This document shows positions 33,131 to 40,963 of a stretch of 64,000 bases of DNA, one piece after another. The stretch is from positions 3,906,001 to 3,970,000 of the forward strand of contig NZ_CP032317.1 in NCBI RefSeq assembly GCF_003574965.1, written 5' to 3'. Under the pieces are notes generated by a model that had not been told where the DNA came from, did no database searches, and saw only the letters and a program-made list of their open reading frames with translations. Source of the stretch: Hymenobacter oligotrophus. GTDB lineage: Bacteria; Bacteroidota; Bacteroidia; Cytophagales; Hymenobacteraceae. Each line of letters starts with the position of its first letter. Position 1 is the first letter of the stretch. A program made the translations under genes and the position numbers.

Positions 33131-33553
33131 ATGGCAATGTATCCCGAATACATGGTTGCTCCCATCCGCCAAGACCTCGTAGAGGCCGGCTTCGAGCAAC
33201 TCATGACGCCCGAAGAAGTAGACTCGGCCCTCAGCACCCAAACCGGTACCGTGCTGGTAGCCGTAAACTCGGTGTGCGGTTGCGCTGCTGCCAAAGCGCG
33301 CCCCGCCCTGAAAATGGCGCTTTCGAGCTCCGATAAAAAGCCCGCGAAACTGGTAACGGTATTTGCCGGTATGGAGACCGAAGCCGTAGCCAAAGTGCGC
33401 GAGCACATGCTGCCCTATCCGCCCAGCAGCCCCAGCATTGCCCTGTTCAAAGACGGCGAGCTGGTGCACATGATCGAGCGTTACCACATCGAAGGCAACG
33501 ACTTGATGCGCATTGTGGATAACCTTCAGGGGGCTTTTGCCGAATACTGCTAA
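33131..33553 (+). CDS. BrxA/BrxB-family bacilliredoxin
   Basis: A 140-aa thioredoxin-fold protein. The start MYPEYMVAPIRQDLVEAGFE and motif VNSVCGCAAAKARP with Cys49 and Cys51 (CGC) define the YphP/YqiW (BrxA/BrxB) family, which removes bacillithiol from mixed disulfides in Firmicutes. Bacteroidota also encode these proteins. A third Cys is the last residue (Cys140). The frame is open 25 codons upstream, but the family starts at this methionine. The gene stands alone between a -7 box and a strong terminator. Confidence 0.92.
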   Translation: MAMYPEYMVAPIRQDLVEAGFEQLMTPEEVDSALSTQTGTVLVAVNSVCGCAAAKARPALKMALSSSDKKPAKLVTVFAGMETEAVAKVREHMLPYPPSSPSIALFKDGELVHMIERYHIEGNDLMRIVDNLQGAFAEYC

Positions 33554-33574
33554 CAGTAAAAGTTTTCATGCATC

Positions 33575-33609
33575 AAAAAAGCCCCGCGGCAGCTGCCGCG
33601 GGGCTTTTT
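33575..33609. terminator. Bidirectional terminator
   Basis: Perfect hairpin (AAAAAGCCCCGCGGCAG and its complement) between convergent genes, with T5 on the right and A6 on the left. Confidence 0.9.
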
Positions 33610-33611
33610 GC

Positions 33612-34148
33612 TTACCTAGGGGGCTGTGGCTGCAAGCGGTAGTCGAGCATCAGCACACCATCGTCGTAGCGCGTTACGGTTTCCAATTGCAACGCTTGGG
33701 GCGGCGGTTGGCTTAATAGCTTGATGCCCTTGCCCAAAAACACCGGAATTACCGCCAGCATCAGGCGGTCTATCAGTCCGGCTGCGTTAAACGAGTCGAT
33801 GAGGGCGCCGCCACCGACCAACCACGTGCGGCCGGCGGGCAGTTGTTGGGCCAGTTGCTCCACCGAGTCGGACCAGAGCCAAATGCGCGGGTCAGCGGAA
33901 GTAGGCAGCGTGCGTTTGGTGCACACGTAAGTATCAAGGTTCTTGTAGGGCCACTCGGGCATGTCGAACCCGAGTACCTGCTCGTAGGTGCGCGAGCCCA
34001 TTACCACTGCCTTCAGCGACTTCTGAAACTCGGCGTAACCGTAATCCTGCCCCGAGTTTTCGTAGGGTTTCAGGAACTCCACGCTGCCATCTTCGGCAGC
34101 AATGTAGCCATCGAGACTGGCGGCGATGTACAATACAACTTCACGCAT
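33612..34148 (-). CDS. Dihydrofolate reductase-family protein (RibD C-terminal type)
   Basis: A 178-aa protein starting MREVVLYIAASLDGYIAAEDGSVEFL, the common opening of YwjB/RibD C-terminal-like reductases. SYEQVLG-type residues VMGSRTYEQVLGF, then TWLVGGGALIDSFNAAGLID and LAVIPVFLGKGIKLL give the NADPH-binding fold. These proteins have DHFR-like folds but their substrates are mostly unknown, and they are not the folate enzyme proper. The frame extends 26 codons beyond ATG 34148 without similarity, so the short start is chosen. The 70-base hairpin at 34166-34235 lies directly upstream. Confidence 0.85.
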   Translation of the reverse strand: MREVVLYIAASLDGYIAAEDGSVEFLKPYENSGQDYGYAEFQKSLKAVVMGSRTYEQVLGFDMPEWPYKNLDTYVCTKRTLPTSADPRIWLWSDSVEQLAQQLPAGRTWLVGGGALIDSFNAAGLIDRLMLAVIPVFLGKGIKLLSQPPPQALQLETVTRYDDGVLMLDYRLQPQPPR

Positions 34149-34165
34149 AACGGAAGATAGCAACC

Positions 34166-34235
34166 AAGCCCTAGGTGCAAAAACAAAACGCCCGCGGTTC
34201 CGGCCGCGGGCGTTTTGTTTTTGCACCTAGGGCTT
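34166..34235. repeat. 70-base perfect inverted repeat, 32-base arms
   Basis: Arms 34166-34197 and 34204-34235 are exactly complementary around the loop TTCCGG. Each arm carries one CCTAGG, GTGC and an A/T-rich block (AAAAACAAAA / TTTTGTTTTT). It lies after the recQ stop (28 bases) and 17 bases before the reductase start on the same strand. It can act as a terminator for recQ through the internal T-rich block. Such length is beyond what termination needs. Confidence 0.9.
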
Positions 34236-34262
34236 GCTTAGCAGACCCACAAAGCAGAAGTG

Positions 34263-36494
34263 TTAGTTTGCCACCTCGCTCAGGAATTTGATGCGCATCA
34301 GGCGCAAGTCTTCCTCGGTGTAGTCGTCGGTGCCGAGTTCCTTCAGGGCCACCGCAATGTTATCGGTGGTGGCGCTCATGAAGTAGTCGTAAATCTCGTC
34401 TTGGCGGTCTTGGTCGAGTACCGAGTCGATGTAGTAATTGAGGTTGAGCTTCGTGCCCGAGTAGCAAATGTGCTCAATCTCCTCAATCAGCTCGCGCATA
34501 TCGATGCCCTTGGCGGAAGCAATTTCCTCCAGGTCCATCTTTTTGTCGATCTGTTGAATGATGTAGATCTTGATTTTCGACTTGTTAACGGCCGATTTTA
34601 CTACCACGTCGGCAGCCGTTACAATGTCGTTTTCCTCCACATACTTCTTGATCAGCTCCAGGAAGGGCGCACCAAACTTCTGCGCTTTGCCTTGGCCTAC
34701 GCCCGACACGTGCGCGAGGTCTTCCATCTTCACGGGGAAGGTGGTAGCCATTTCTTTCAGCGAGGGGTCCTGAAACAGCACGTAGGGCGGCAGGCCTTTC
34801 TGGGCGGCCAGTTTCTTGCGCAAGGCCTTCAGCATGTCGAACAGCGCGGCATCGTGCCCAGCCGATTGCTGCACTTCTTCTTTCTGCTCTTCCTGCTGTA
34901 CTTCTTCCTCGTAGTTGTGGTCCTTCGAGAACTTGATGGAGTACGGCTCCAGCAAAAAGGCTTCGCCTTTTTCGGCCATCTTCACCACGCCAAAATTCTC
35001 GATGTCTTTTTCGAGGAAGCTGGCAATCATGCACTGCCGGATAACCGAGTGCCAGAAGGGCATATCGTGCTCGGCGCCTCTGCCGTACACGGGCAGGCGG
35101 TCGTGGCCGTAGCTCTCCACATGCGGGTTTTTCATGCCCGTGAGCACCGTGGTCAAGTGCTCAATACCGAAGCGCTCCTCGGTTTGCTGCACGGCCTGCA
35201 AGGCCAGCTTCACAAAATCCTTGGCCTCGTACTTCTCGCGCGGGTGCTTGCAGTTGTCGCAAAAGCCGCAGTCCTTTTCGTACACCTCGCCGAAGTAGTG
35301 CAGCAGCTGCTTGCGGCGGCACACCGCCGAATCGGCGTAGTTGGCCATTTCCTGCAGCAGCAGCTTGCTGTTGTCGCGTTCGGTTACGGGCTTGTCCTTG
35401 TTGAACTTCTCCAGCTTCACGATGTCGTCGTAGCTGTAGAACATTAGGCAGTGGCCGTCGAGCCCGTCGCGGCCGGCGCGGCCGGTTTCCTGGTAGTAGC
35501 CTTCGATGCTCTTCGGCGTGTCGTAGTGAATCACGAAGCGCACATCGGGCTTATCAATGCCCATGCCGAACGCAATGGTCGCCACAATCACGTCGCACTC
35601 TTCGTTCAGGAACGCGTCCTGGTTGTGCATGCGCGTTTGCGGGTCGAGGCCGGCGTGGTAGGGGAGGGCGCGCACGTCGTTGACGCGCAGCAACTCGGCA
35701 ATTTCTTCTACCTTCTTGCGGCTCAAGCAGTACACAATACCTGCCTGGCCTTTCATGCCCTTTACAAACTGAATGAGGGCCTTTTTGGTCTGGTGCTTGG
35801 GCCGAACCTCGTAGTAAAGGTTGGTGCGGTTGAACGACGACTTAAACACCGAAGCGTCGTCCATCTGCAGGTTTTTCTGAATATCGAGCTGCACCTTGGG
35901 AGTGGCCGTTGCCGTGAGGGCAATGATGGGCACGTTCATCCCAATGTTGTCGATGATGCCGCGGATGCGGCGGTACTCGGGCCGGAAGTCGTGGCCCCAC
36001 TCCGAAATGCAGTGCGCCTCGTCGATGGCCACGAACGAGATAGTAGCCTTCTGCAGAAAGTCGAGCGTTTCGTCCTTGGTAAGCGACTCGGGCGCCACGT
36101 ACAGCAGCTTTACGTCGCCGTTAATCACGTCGCGCTTAACCTTGTTGGCTTCGGTTTTGGTGAGCGTGGAGTTCATCACCTGCGCATTCACCCCGAAAGC
36201 ATTCAGCTGATCGACCTGGTTTTTCATCAGGGCAATGAGCGGCGAAATAACGATGGCCGTACCCGGCAACACCAAAGCCGGCAACTGATAGCACAGCGAC
36301 TTACCCGCGCCCGTGGGCATAATCACGAAGGTATTGTGGCCTTCGATGACGTTTTGGATGATGGCTTCCTGCGTACCTCGGAACTGACCGTAGCCAAAAA
36401 CTTCCTTTAACTTGGCCTTCAAATCAGCCCCTAGGGGTTTGGCAGCCTTTTTAACGGGAGCCGTAAGTTCTGCTGTGTTTGCTGCTTCTGACAT
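34263..36494 (-). CDS. recQ: ATP-dependent DNA helicase RecQ
   Basis: A 743-aa 3'-5' superfamily 2 helicase for recombination and fork repair. Motif [14 protein letters not shown], motif [19 protein letters not shown], motif [11 protein letters not shown], motif [20 protein letters not shown] and motif [12 protein letters not shown] are all present. The zinc cysteines are in [27 protein letters not shown]. An HRDC-like domain (about 530-610, [24 protein letters not shown]) and a C-terminal helical extension of about 120 residues follow, as usual in Bacteroidota RecQ (about 730 aa). It diverges from kdsD with 89 bases between the starts. Confidence 0.96.
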   Translation of the reverse strand: MSEAANTAELTAPVKKAAKPLGADLKAKLKEVFGYGQFRGTQEAIIQNVIEGHNTFVIMPTGAGKSLCYQLPALVLPGTAIVISPLIALMKNQVDQLNAFGVNAQVMNSTLTKTEANKVKRDVINGDVKLLYVAPESLTKDETLDFLQKATISFVAIDEAHCISEWGHDFRPEYRRIRGIIDNIGMNVPIIALTATATPKVQLDIQKNLQMDDASVFKSSFNRTNLYYEVRPKHQTKKALIQFVKGMKGQAGIVYCLSRKKVEEIAELLRVNDVRALPYHAGLDPQTRMHNQDAFLNEECDVIVATIAFGMGIDKPDVRFVIHYDTPKSIEGYYQETGRAGRDGLDGHCLMFYSYDDIVKLEKFNKDKPVTERDNSKLLLQEMANYADSAVCRRKQLLHYFGEVYEKDCGFCDNCKHPREKYEAKDFVKLALQAVQQTEERFGIEHLTTVLTGMKNPHVESYGHDRLPVYGRGAEHDMPFWHSVIRQCMIASFLEKDIENFGVVKMAEKGEAFLLEPYSIKFSKDHNYEEEVQQEEQKEEVQQSAGHDAALFDMLKALRKKLAAQKGLPPYVLFQDPSLKEMATTFPVKMEDLAHVSGVGQGKAQKFGAPFLELIKKYVEENDIVTAADVVVKSAVNKSKIKIYIIQQIDKKMDLEEIASAKGIDMRELIEEIEHICYSGTKLNLNYYIDSVLDQDRQDEIYDYFMSATTDNIAVALKELGTDDYTEEDLRLMRIKFLSEVAN

Positions 36495-36583
36495 CGTTCT
36501 TCCTCGCTGAGCAAAGGGGTAAACCGGGCGAAAACTACGTTCGGGCTTTACTGCTCAATCTAGACAAATTTAGATTGAAACCG

Positions 36584-37555
36584 TTGACTGACGTCAATAC
36601 CATAGGAAAAAATGTGCTTCTGCAAGAAGCAGAGGCCATTCGAGGTGTAGCCGAGGCTATTAGCCAAACCGGAGATTTCCAAGAATGTGTTACTACTATT
36701 CTCGGGCTTCGCGGCCGGGTAGTAGTAACCGGCATCGGCAAAAGCGCCCACATCGCCGGCAAGATGGTGGCTACCCTCAACTCCACCGGCACACCGGCCT
36801 TGTTCATGCACGCCGCCGATGCCATCCACGGCGACTTAGGCATGATTCAAGCCGGCGATTTTGTCATCTGCATCAGCAAATCGGGCGATACGCCCGAGAT
36901 AAAAGTGCTGGTGCCGCTGCTGCGCCGCAAGCAAGTGCCCATGGCCGCCTTGGTAAGCAACCGCGAATCGTACCTGGCCAAGCAAGCCGATTTCATCTTG
37001 CACGCCCCGGTAGAGCGCGAAGCCTGCCCCCACAACCTAGCGCCCACCACCAGCACCACCGCCGCCTTGGCCTTAGGCGATGCGCTGGCCGTGGCCTTGT
37101 TGGAGTCGCGCGGGTTTACCTCGCGCGATTTTGCCCACCTGCACCCCGGCGGTACCCTAGGTAAAAAGCTGTACCTGAAGGTGGGGGATGTAAGCCGACA
37201 AAACCAAGCTCCGCAGGTATCCGATAACGCCGGCTTGCGCGAAATAATTCTGGAGATTTCGGGCAAACGTTTGGGCGCTACGGCCGTACTAGACGCCGCC
37301 GGCTCCTTGCAAGGCATCATCACCGACGGCGACCTGCGCCGCATGCTCACCAACTTCGAGCCCGAGCGCCTAGGTGAGGTGCGGGCCCGCTCCATCATGA
37401 CCCCCAACCCCGTTACCATTGAAATAGACGAGTTTGCGGCCGAGGCCCTGGCCCGCATGCAAGCACGCAACATCACACAGCTTGTGGTAACCGAAGCGGA
37501 CCGTTTTCAGGGGTTTATTCACCTGCACGATTTGCTGCGCGAAGGGCTGGTATAG
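36584..37555 (+). CDS. kdsD: KdsD/KpsF-type arabinose-5-phosphate isomerase
   Basis: A 323-aa enzyme converting ribulose-5-phosphate to arabinose-5-phosphate, precursor of Kdo in lipopolysaccharide. The SIS domain (about 40-180) carries VVVTGIGKSAHIAGKMVATLNSTGTPA and ISKSGDTPEIKVLVPLLRR, and two CBS domains follow (ITDGDLRRMLTN, MTPNPVTIEIDE). LAPTTSTTAALALGDALAVAL and DFAHLHPGGTLGKKLYL are signatures of the family. There is no ATG at the conserved start. The upstream ATG at 36479 would overlap recQ's start, so I propose TTG at 36584 (LTDVNTIGKNVLLQEAEAI), which matches family length (about 325 aa). The exact start is uncertain. Confidence 0.9.
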   Translation: MTDVNTIGKNVLLQEAEAIRGVAEAISQTGDFQECVTTILGLRGRVVVTGIGKSAHIAGKMVATLNSTGTPALFMHAADAIHGDLGMIQAGDFVICISKSGDTPEIKVLVPLLRRKQVPMAALVSNRESYLAKQADFILHAPVEREACPHNLAPTTSTTAALALGDALAVALLESRGFTSRDFAHLHPGGTLGKKLYLKVGDVSRQNQAPQVSDNAGLREIILEISGKRLGATAVLDAAGSLQGIITDGDLRRMLTNFEPERLGEVRARSIMTPNPVTIEIDEFAAEALARMQARNITQLVVTEADRFQGFIHLHDLLREGLV

Positions 37556-37645
37556 CCCAGTAGTTTTTCGGCTGAAGAAAAATCGGATATTAGGCGCACA
37601 GGTGCCCCTCGGTTTTCTCTTCTTCCTCTCCAACCAAACCGCATA

Positions 37646-38740
37646 ATGGCTTCTCCCGGTGCTCCTTACTTAGTGGTTATGGCCGGCGGCATTGGCAGCC
37701 GCTTCTGGCCTTTCAGCCGTACTCACCACCCCAAGCAATTCCACGATGTACTTGGCGTCGGCAAGTCGATGCTGCGCATTACGGTTGATAGATTTCAGGG
37801 TATCTGCCCGCCCGAAAACGTGTTCGTGGTTACCAACCGCGACTACGTGGAATTGGTGCAGCAGCACCTGCCCGAAATTGCCCCCGACCAGATTTTGGCC
37901 GAGCCCATTGGCCGCAACACCGCCCCGTGCATTGCCTACGCGAGCTACCGCATTGCGCAGCGCGACCCGCAAGGGGTAATCGTGGTAACGCCCGCCGACC
38001 ATGCCGTACAAAAGGAGGACGAATTTCGGGGAGTAATCCGTACGGCCATTGATGCTGCCCGCACGCAGGATGTGCTGATTACCCTAGGTATTCAGCCCTC
38101 GCGCCCCGACACGGGCTACGGCTATATTCAGTTCCACGACGACGAGGCGCAGCAGCTGGGTGGCGGCCTGAAAAAGGTGAAAACCTTTACCGAAAAGCCT
38201 AATTCTCAGCTGGCTCACATGTTTGTGGAAAGCGGCGACTTTTTGTGGAACTCGGGCCTGTTTATCTGGCGTGCCGATTCCATTCTGCGGGCTTTCCACC
38301 ACTACCTCTCCGACATTGCCGAGGTGTTCGACGAAGGCCGAATGCTTCTAGGTACCCCAGCCGAGAAAGGCTTTATACAGCAGGCGTATTCGCGCTGCCG
38401 CAACATCAGCATCGACTACGGGGTGATGGAGAAGGCCGACAACGTGTACGTGCTGCCCGCCGACTTTGGTTGGAGCGACCTAGGCACCTGGGACTCGCTG
38501 CACCGCATGGGCCACCACGACGCCGACGGCAACGTGGTGGATGGCGACGCCCTGCTCTACGATACTCGCGAATGCGTAATTAAAACGCCGTCGGAACGCC
38601 TCGTGGTAGTGCAAGGCTTGGAGGGTTACATTGTGGCCGAGTACGACAACGTGCTGCTCATTTGCAAGCGCACCGAGGAGCAACGCGTGAAGGACTTTGT
38701 GGCCGACGTGAAAAGCAAAAAAGGCCAAGGGTACAACTAA
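37646..38740 (+). CDS. manC: Mannose-1-phosphate guanylyltransferase
   Basis: A 364-aa nucleotidyltransferase that makes GDP-mannose from mannose-1-phosphate and GTP for surface polysaccharides or glycosylation. VVMAGGIGSRFWPFSRTHHPKQF is the G-x-G-x-R-x-W-P signature with the activating Lys in PKQ. ILAEPIGRNTAPCIAYA, VVTPADHAVQ, FTEKPNSQLA, FLWNSGLFIWR and GVMEKADNVYVLPADFGWSDLGTW follow in the expected order. It has the short form (no C-terminal isomerase domain). It follows kdsD by 90 bases on the same strand, possibly co-transcribed, and ends at a 42-base palindromic terminator. Confidence 0.95.
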   Translation: MASPGAPYLVVMAGGIGSRFWPFSRTHHPKQFHDVLGVGKSMLRITVDRFQGICPPENVFVVTNRDYVELVQQHLPEIAPDQILAEPIGRNTAPCIAYASYRIAQRDPQGVIVVTPADHAVQKEDEFRGVIRTAIDAARTQDVLITLGIQPSRPDTGYGYIQFHDDEAQQLGGGLKKVKTFTEKPNSQLAHMFVESGDFLWNSGLFIWRADSILRAFHHYLSDIAEVFDEGRMLLGTPAEKGFIQQAYSRCRNISIDYGVMEKADNVYVLPADFGWSDLGTWDSLHRMGHHDADGNVVDGDALLYDTRECVIKTPSERLVVVQGLEGYIVAEYDNVLLICKRTEEQRVKDFVADVKSKKGQGYN

Positions 38741-38758
38741 CTCTTGCGGCTAATCGTG

Positions 38759-38800
38759 AAACAAAGAAGCCGGACTCAGCTGAGTCCGGCTTCTTTGTTT
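38759..38800. terminator. Bidirectional palindromic terminator
   Basis: A perfect 42-base palindrome (arms from AAACAAAGAAGCCGG to the mirror end) with T-rich end on the right, between convergent manC and the methyltransferase gene. Confidence 0.9.
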
Positions 38801-38815
38801 TCAGTGTGCAACAGC

Positions 38816-39625
38816 TTACTGTTGAGGTGCCACCAAGCGCTGGCGCAGTACCTCGTACAGCAAAATGCCGCTGGCTACCGACACGTTCAGCGAGCCGATT
38901 TGGCCAATCATCGGAATGCGCAGGCGGGCATCGGCCAACTCGAGCAGGTCGGGGTTGATGCCGTCTTCCTCGCTGCCCATTACCACTAGCAGCGGGCCGG
39001 TCATATCAATCGTGGCTTGCTCGAGGCTTTCGTTGCCTTTCTCGGTACAAGCCACCACTTGCAGGCCCGAGTCTTTAAGGCGGCGGATGGTAGAGTGCAG
39101 ATTAGGCTCGCGGCACACCGGCACGCGCATTAGGGCGCCGGCCGAGGTTTTCAGCGCGTCGCCGTTCAGCTGGGCGGCGCCACGGCTGGGCACCACCACG
39201 GCATCTACCCCCAAGCACTCGGCCGAGCGGGCAATGGCGCCAAAGTTGCGCACATCGGTAATGCGGTCGAGTACCAGCAGCAGCGGGCTTTTGCCTTGCT
39301 CGAACAAGCCGGCCAGCAGGTTGTCGAGCGGGGCGTAATCGATGGGCGAAAGGAAGGCAACCGCGCCCTGGTGGTTTTTGCGGGTGAGGCCGTTGAGCTT
39401 CTCGATGGGCACCAGCGAAACCGGCGTATCGGCGGCGCGGGCCAACTCGCTGATTTCCGCAACCAGGCTGTGCTTCTGGCCTTTGAGCAGGAAGATTTTT
39501 TCGAGCGTCTTGCCTGCGTGCAACGCTTCCAGAATGGGGCGCAAGCCGAAAATCATATCGGCCGTGCGCTCAGCCGATTGCTGGCGGGGTGGGTACTTTT
39601 TATAGGAAGGGCGGCCTTCGTTCAT
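38816..39625 (-). CDS. rlmB: TrmH/RlmB-family 23S rRNA 2'-O-methyltransferase
   Basis: A 269-aa SPOUT methyltransferase. An N-terminal substrate-binding domain (MIFGLRPILEALHAGKTLEKIFLL) is followed by the catalytic domain with LLVLDRITDVRNFGAIARSAECLGVDAVVVP, VPVCREPNLHST, LVVMGSEEDGINPDLLELADARLRIPM and SLNVSVASGILLYEVLRQR. These are the three motifs of the SpoU class. RlmB methylates the 2'-O of a guanosine in the peptidyl transferase region, but other TrmH members cannot be excluded by sequence. The start at 39625 overlaps the TGA stop of the upstream gene as ATGA. A longer start at 39664 is possible. Confidence 0.88.
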   Translation of the reverse strand: MNEGRPSYKKYPPRQQSAERTADMIFGLRPILEALHAGKTLEKIFLLKGQKHSLVAEISELARAADTPVSLVPIEKLNGLTRKNHQGAVAFLSPIDYAPLDNLLAGLFEQGKSPLLLVLDRITDVRNFGAIARSAECLGVDAVVVPSRGAAQLNGDALKTSAGALMRVPVCREPNLHSTIRRLKDSGLQVVACTEKGNESLEQATIDMTGPLLVVMGSEEDGINPDLLELADARLRIPMIGQIGSLNVSVASGILLYEVLRQRLVAPQQ

Positions 39626-40845
39626 CGGGCGGCCCCCTGCGGGACGGTCAAACCTTTTCTCCATTGCTCTACGGCACGAAACCAGAGCCATTCGTACTCG
39701 GGCCGGCGCACCAATTCGTAGTATTCAGTAGCAAAGGTACTGGGTTTGGGGCGGAACACGTACGGGCCGCCCTGCACGGGGTCGAGGTACTCCCAACGTT
39801 CCTCGGTGCTGGTGCGAAGCACCCGTTCGGGCGGGCCAAGTACCACGTACAGCAGCCCGCGGTCGGTCATCCAGCCGGGCTTATGCGCCGAAAACAAACG
39901 GTTGGCATCGGCCACGCGGCCGTAAAACGTGCGGATAAGCTGCCGGGCCACGGGTTGCTGGTCGGCGGCCGCGCGCAGCCAAAACAGGTCAACAGCACGC
40001 TTCGGAGAATCGGCCCGCAGCAGCCGCTCGCGTTCGGCGGTGGTGCTGAGGTAGCGCAGCGGCTCGATAAGCTCCGTGGCAGTGCGCATCTCGGGGAATA
40101 AAGGTGGCTGCACCAATAAACCCATCGGCGCGGCATTGGCCACTTGCAGCGTATAAAGCCCCGGCTCGGCAATGCGCAACCACTGGCCAGCACGCAGCTC
40201 GGTTACCTCGCGGGCCGATAAAGTACGGCTGCTAGGTCCTTGCACGGCGGGGTTGGTGTGGGGCGGCAGGGCAGGGGCAAAATCGTCGGCGAAGCGGCGT
40301 AGCGTGGCAGGCCGGTCGGGGCCGTAGCAGTCAACTTGCACTACTTCGTTGGCAAGTAAATAGCGGCGCAGCAGCGGCTGGTTGCTAGAGTCGGTTAGCA
40401 CGAATGGCCGGTTCAGTACTTCAGGGGTGAGCACTAGCCAAGCAGCTGCCCCAGGGCTATCCGGAATGGCTGTGCTGGGCCAAACGGCCAGTAGCTTAGC
40501 CGATTGCAAGGCCGCGGCCGGTACACAAAAGTCAATCCACACGGGCTGTTCTGGGTCGCGGTGCTGCGGCCCGCGTTGCCGCACAGTGTCCTGCCACACG
40601 GGCTGGCGGGCATCGTAGTTGGCCCACGCCACTACCCGCAGTGGCTGCCTAGGCGAGTACAGCCCGCTTGAGCTAGGCAACCGCACATACAGGCGCAAAC
40701 TATCGCCTTCGCGCCGGGCTTCGGCTACGGCGTGTTGCTGCGTTTGGTAAAGCCCCGCAAGGTTCAAGCGATTGAGCACGGGCAGCCGCTGCCCCACCGC
40801 GGCGGCGCTTACAAGCAGCTGAAGCAAAACCAGTAGCACACGCAT
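39622..40845 (-). CDS. GWxTD-domain exported protein
   Basis: A 407-aa protein. Residues 1-18 are a signal peptide (LLVLLQLLVSAAAVGQ). The C-terminal part contains AHKPGWMTDRGLLYVVLGPPERVLR, the GWxTD motif that names a Bacteroidota-rich family of unknown function, plus WEYLDPVQGGPYVFR. Before it lies a beta-rich region without recognisable domain. The protein is coupled to the methyltransferase by an ATGA overlap. No enzyme activity or location beyond the periplasm can be supported, and no lipobox is visible. Confidence 0.82.
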   Translation of the reverse strand: MRVLLVLLQLLVSAAAVGQRLPVLNRLNLAGLYQTQQHAVAEARREGDSLRLYVRLPSSSGLYSPRQPLRVVAWANYDARQPVWQDTVRQRGPQHRDPEQPVWIDFCVPAAALQSAKLLAVWPSTAIPDSPGAAAWLVLTPEVLNRPFVLTDSSNQPLLRRYLLANEVVQVDCYGPDRPATLRRFADDFAPALPPHTNPAVQGPSSRTLSAREVTELRAGQWLRIAEPGLYTLQVANAAPMGLLVQPPLFPEMRTATELIEPLRYLSTTAERERLLRADSPKRAVDLFWLRAAADQQPVARQLIRTFYGRVADANRLFSAHKPGWMTDRGLLYVVLGPPERVLRTSTEERWEYLDPVQGGPYVFRPKPSTFATEYYELVRRPEYEWLWFRAVEQWRKGLTVPQGAAR

Positions 40846-40910
40846 GGTGCGGTAATTAACGCAAACCCGGCGAAAAGCTGCAAAAGGCTGATGCTAAATG
40901 CACAAAATCA

Positions 40911-40940
40911 ACGCGGCCCCGCTGGGTAGCGGGGCCGCGT
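40911..40940 (-). terminator. Hairpin after the DUF2723 gene
   Basis: Arms ACGCGGCCCCGC and its complement around a six-base loop, 24 bases after the DUF2723 stop. On the minus strand it is followed by TGATTTTGTG, only a moderate T tract. Confidence 0.65.
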
Positions 40941-40963
40941 AATACCTAGGGCAAGGGTACAGG

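Noticed and set aside
34260-35447. Long plus-strand open frame (395 aa) within recQ
   Set aside because: It lies antisense to all the helicase motifs of recQ and reads as a Val/Gly/His-rich shadow.
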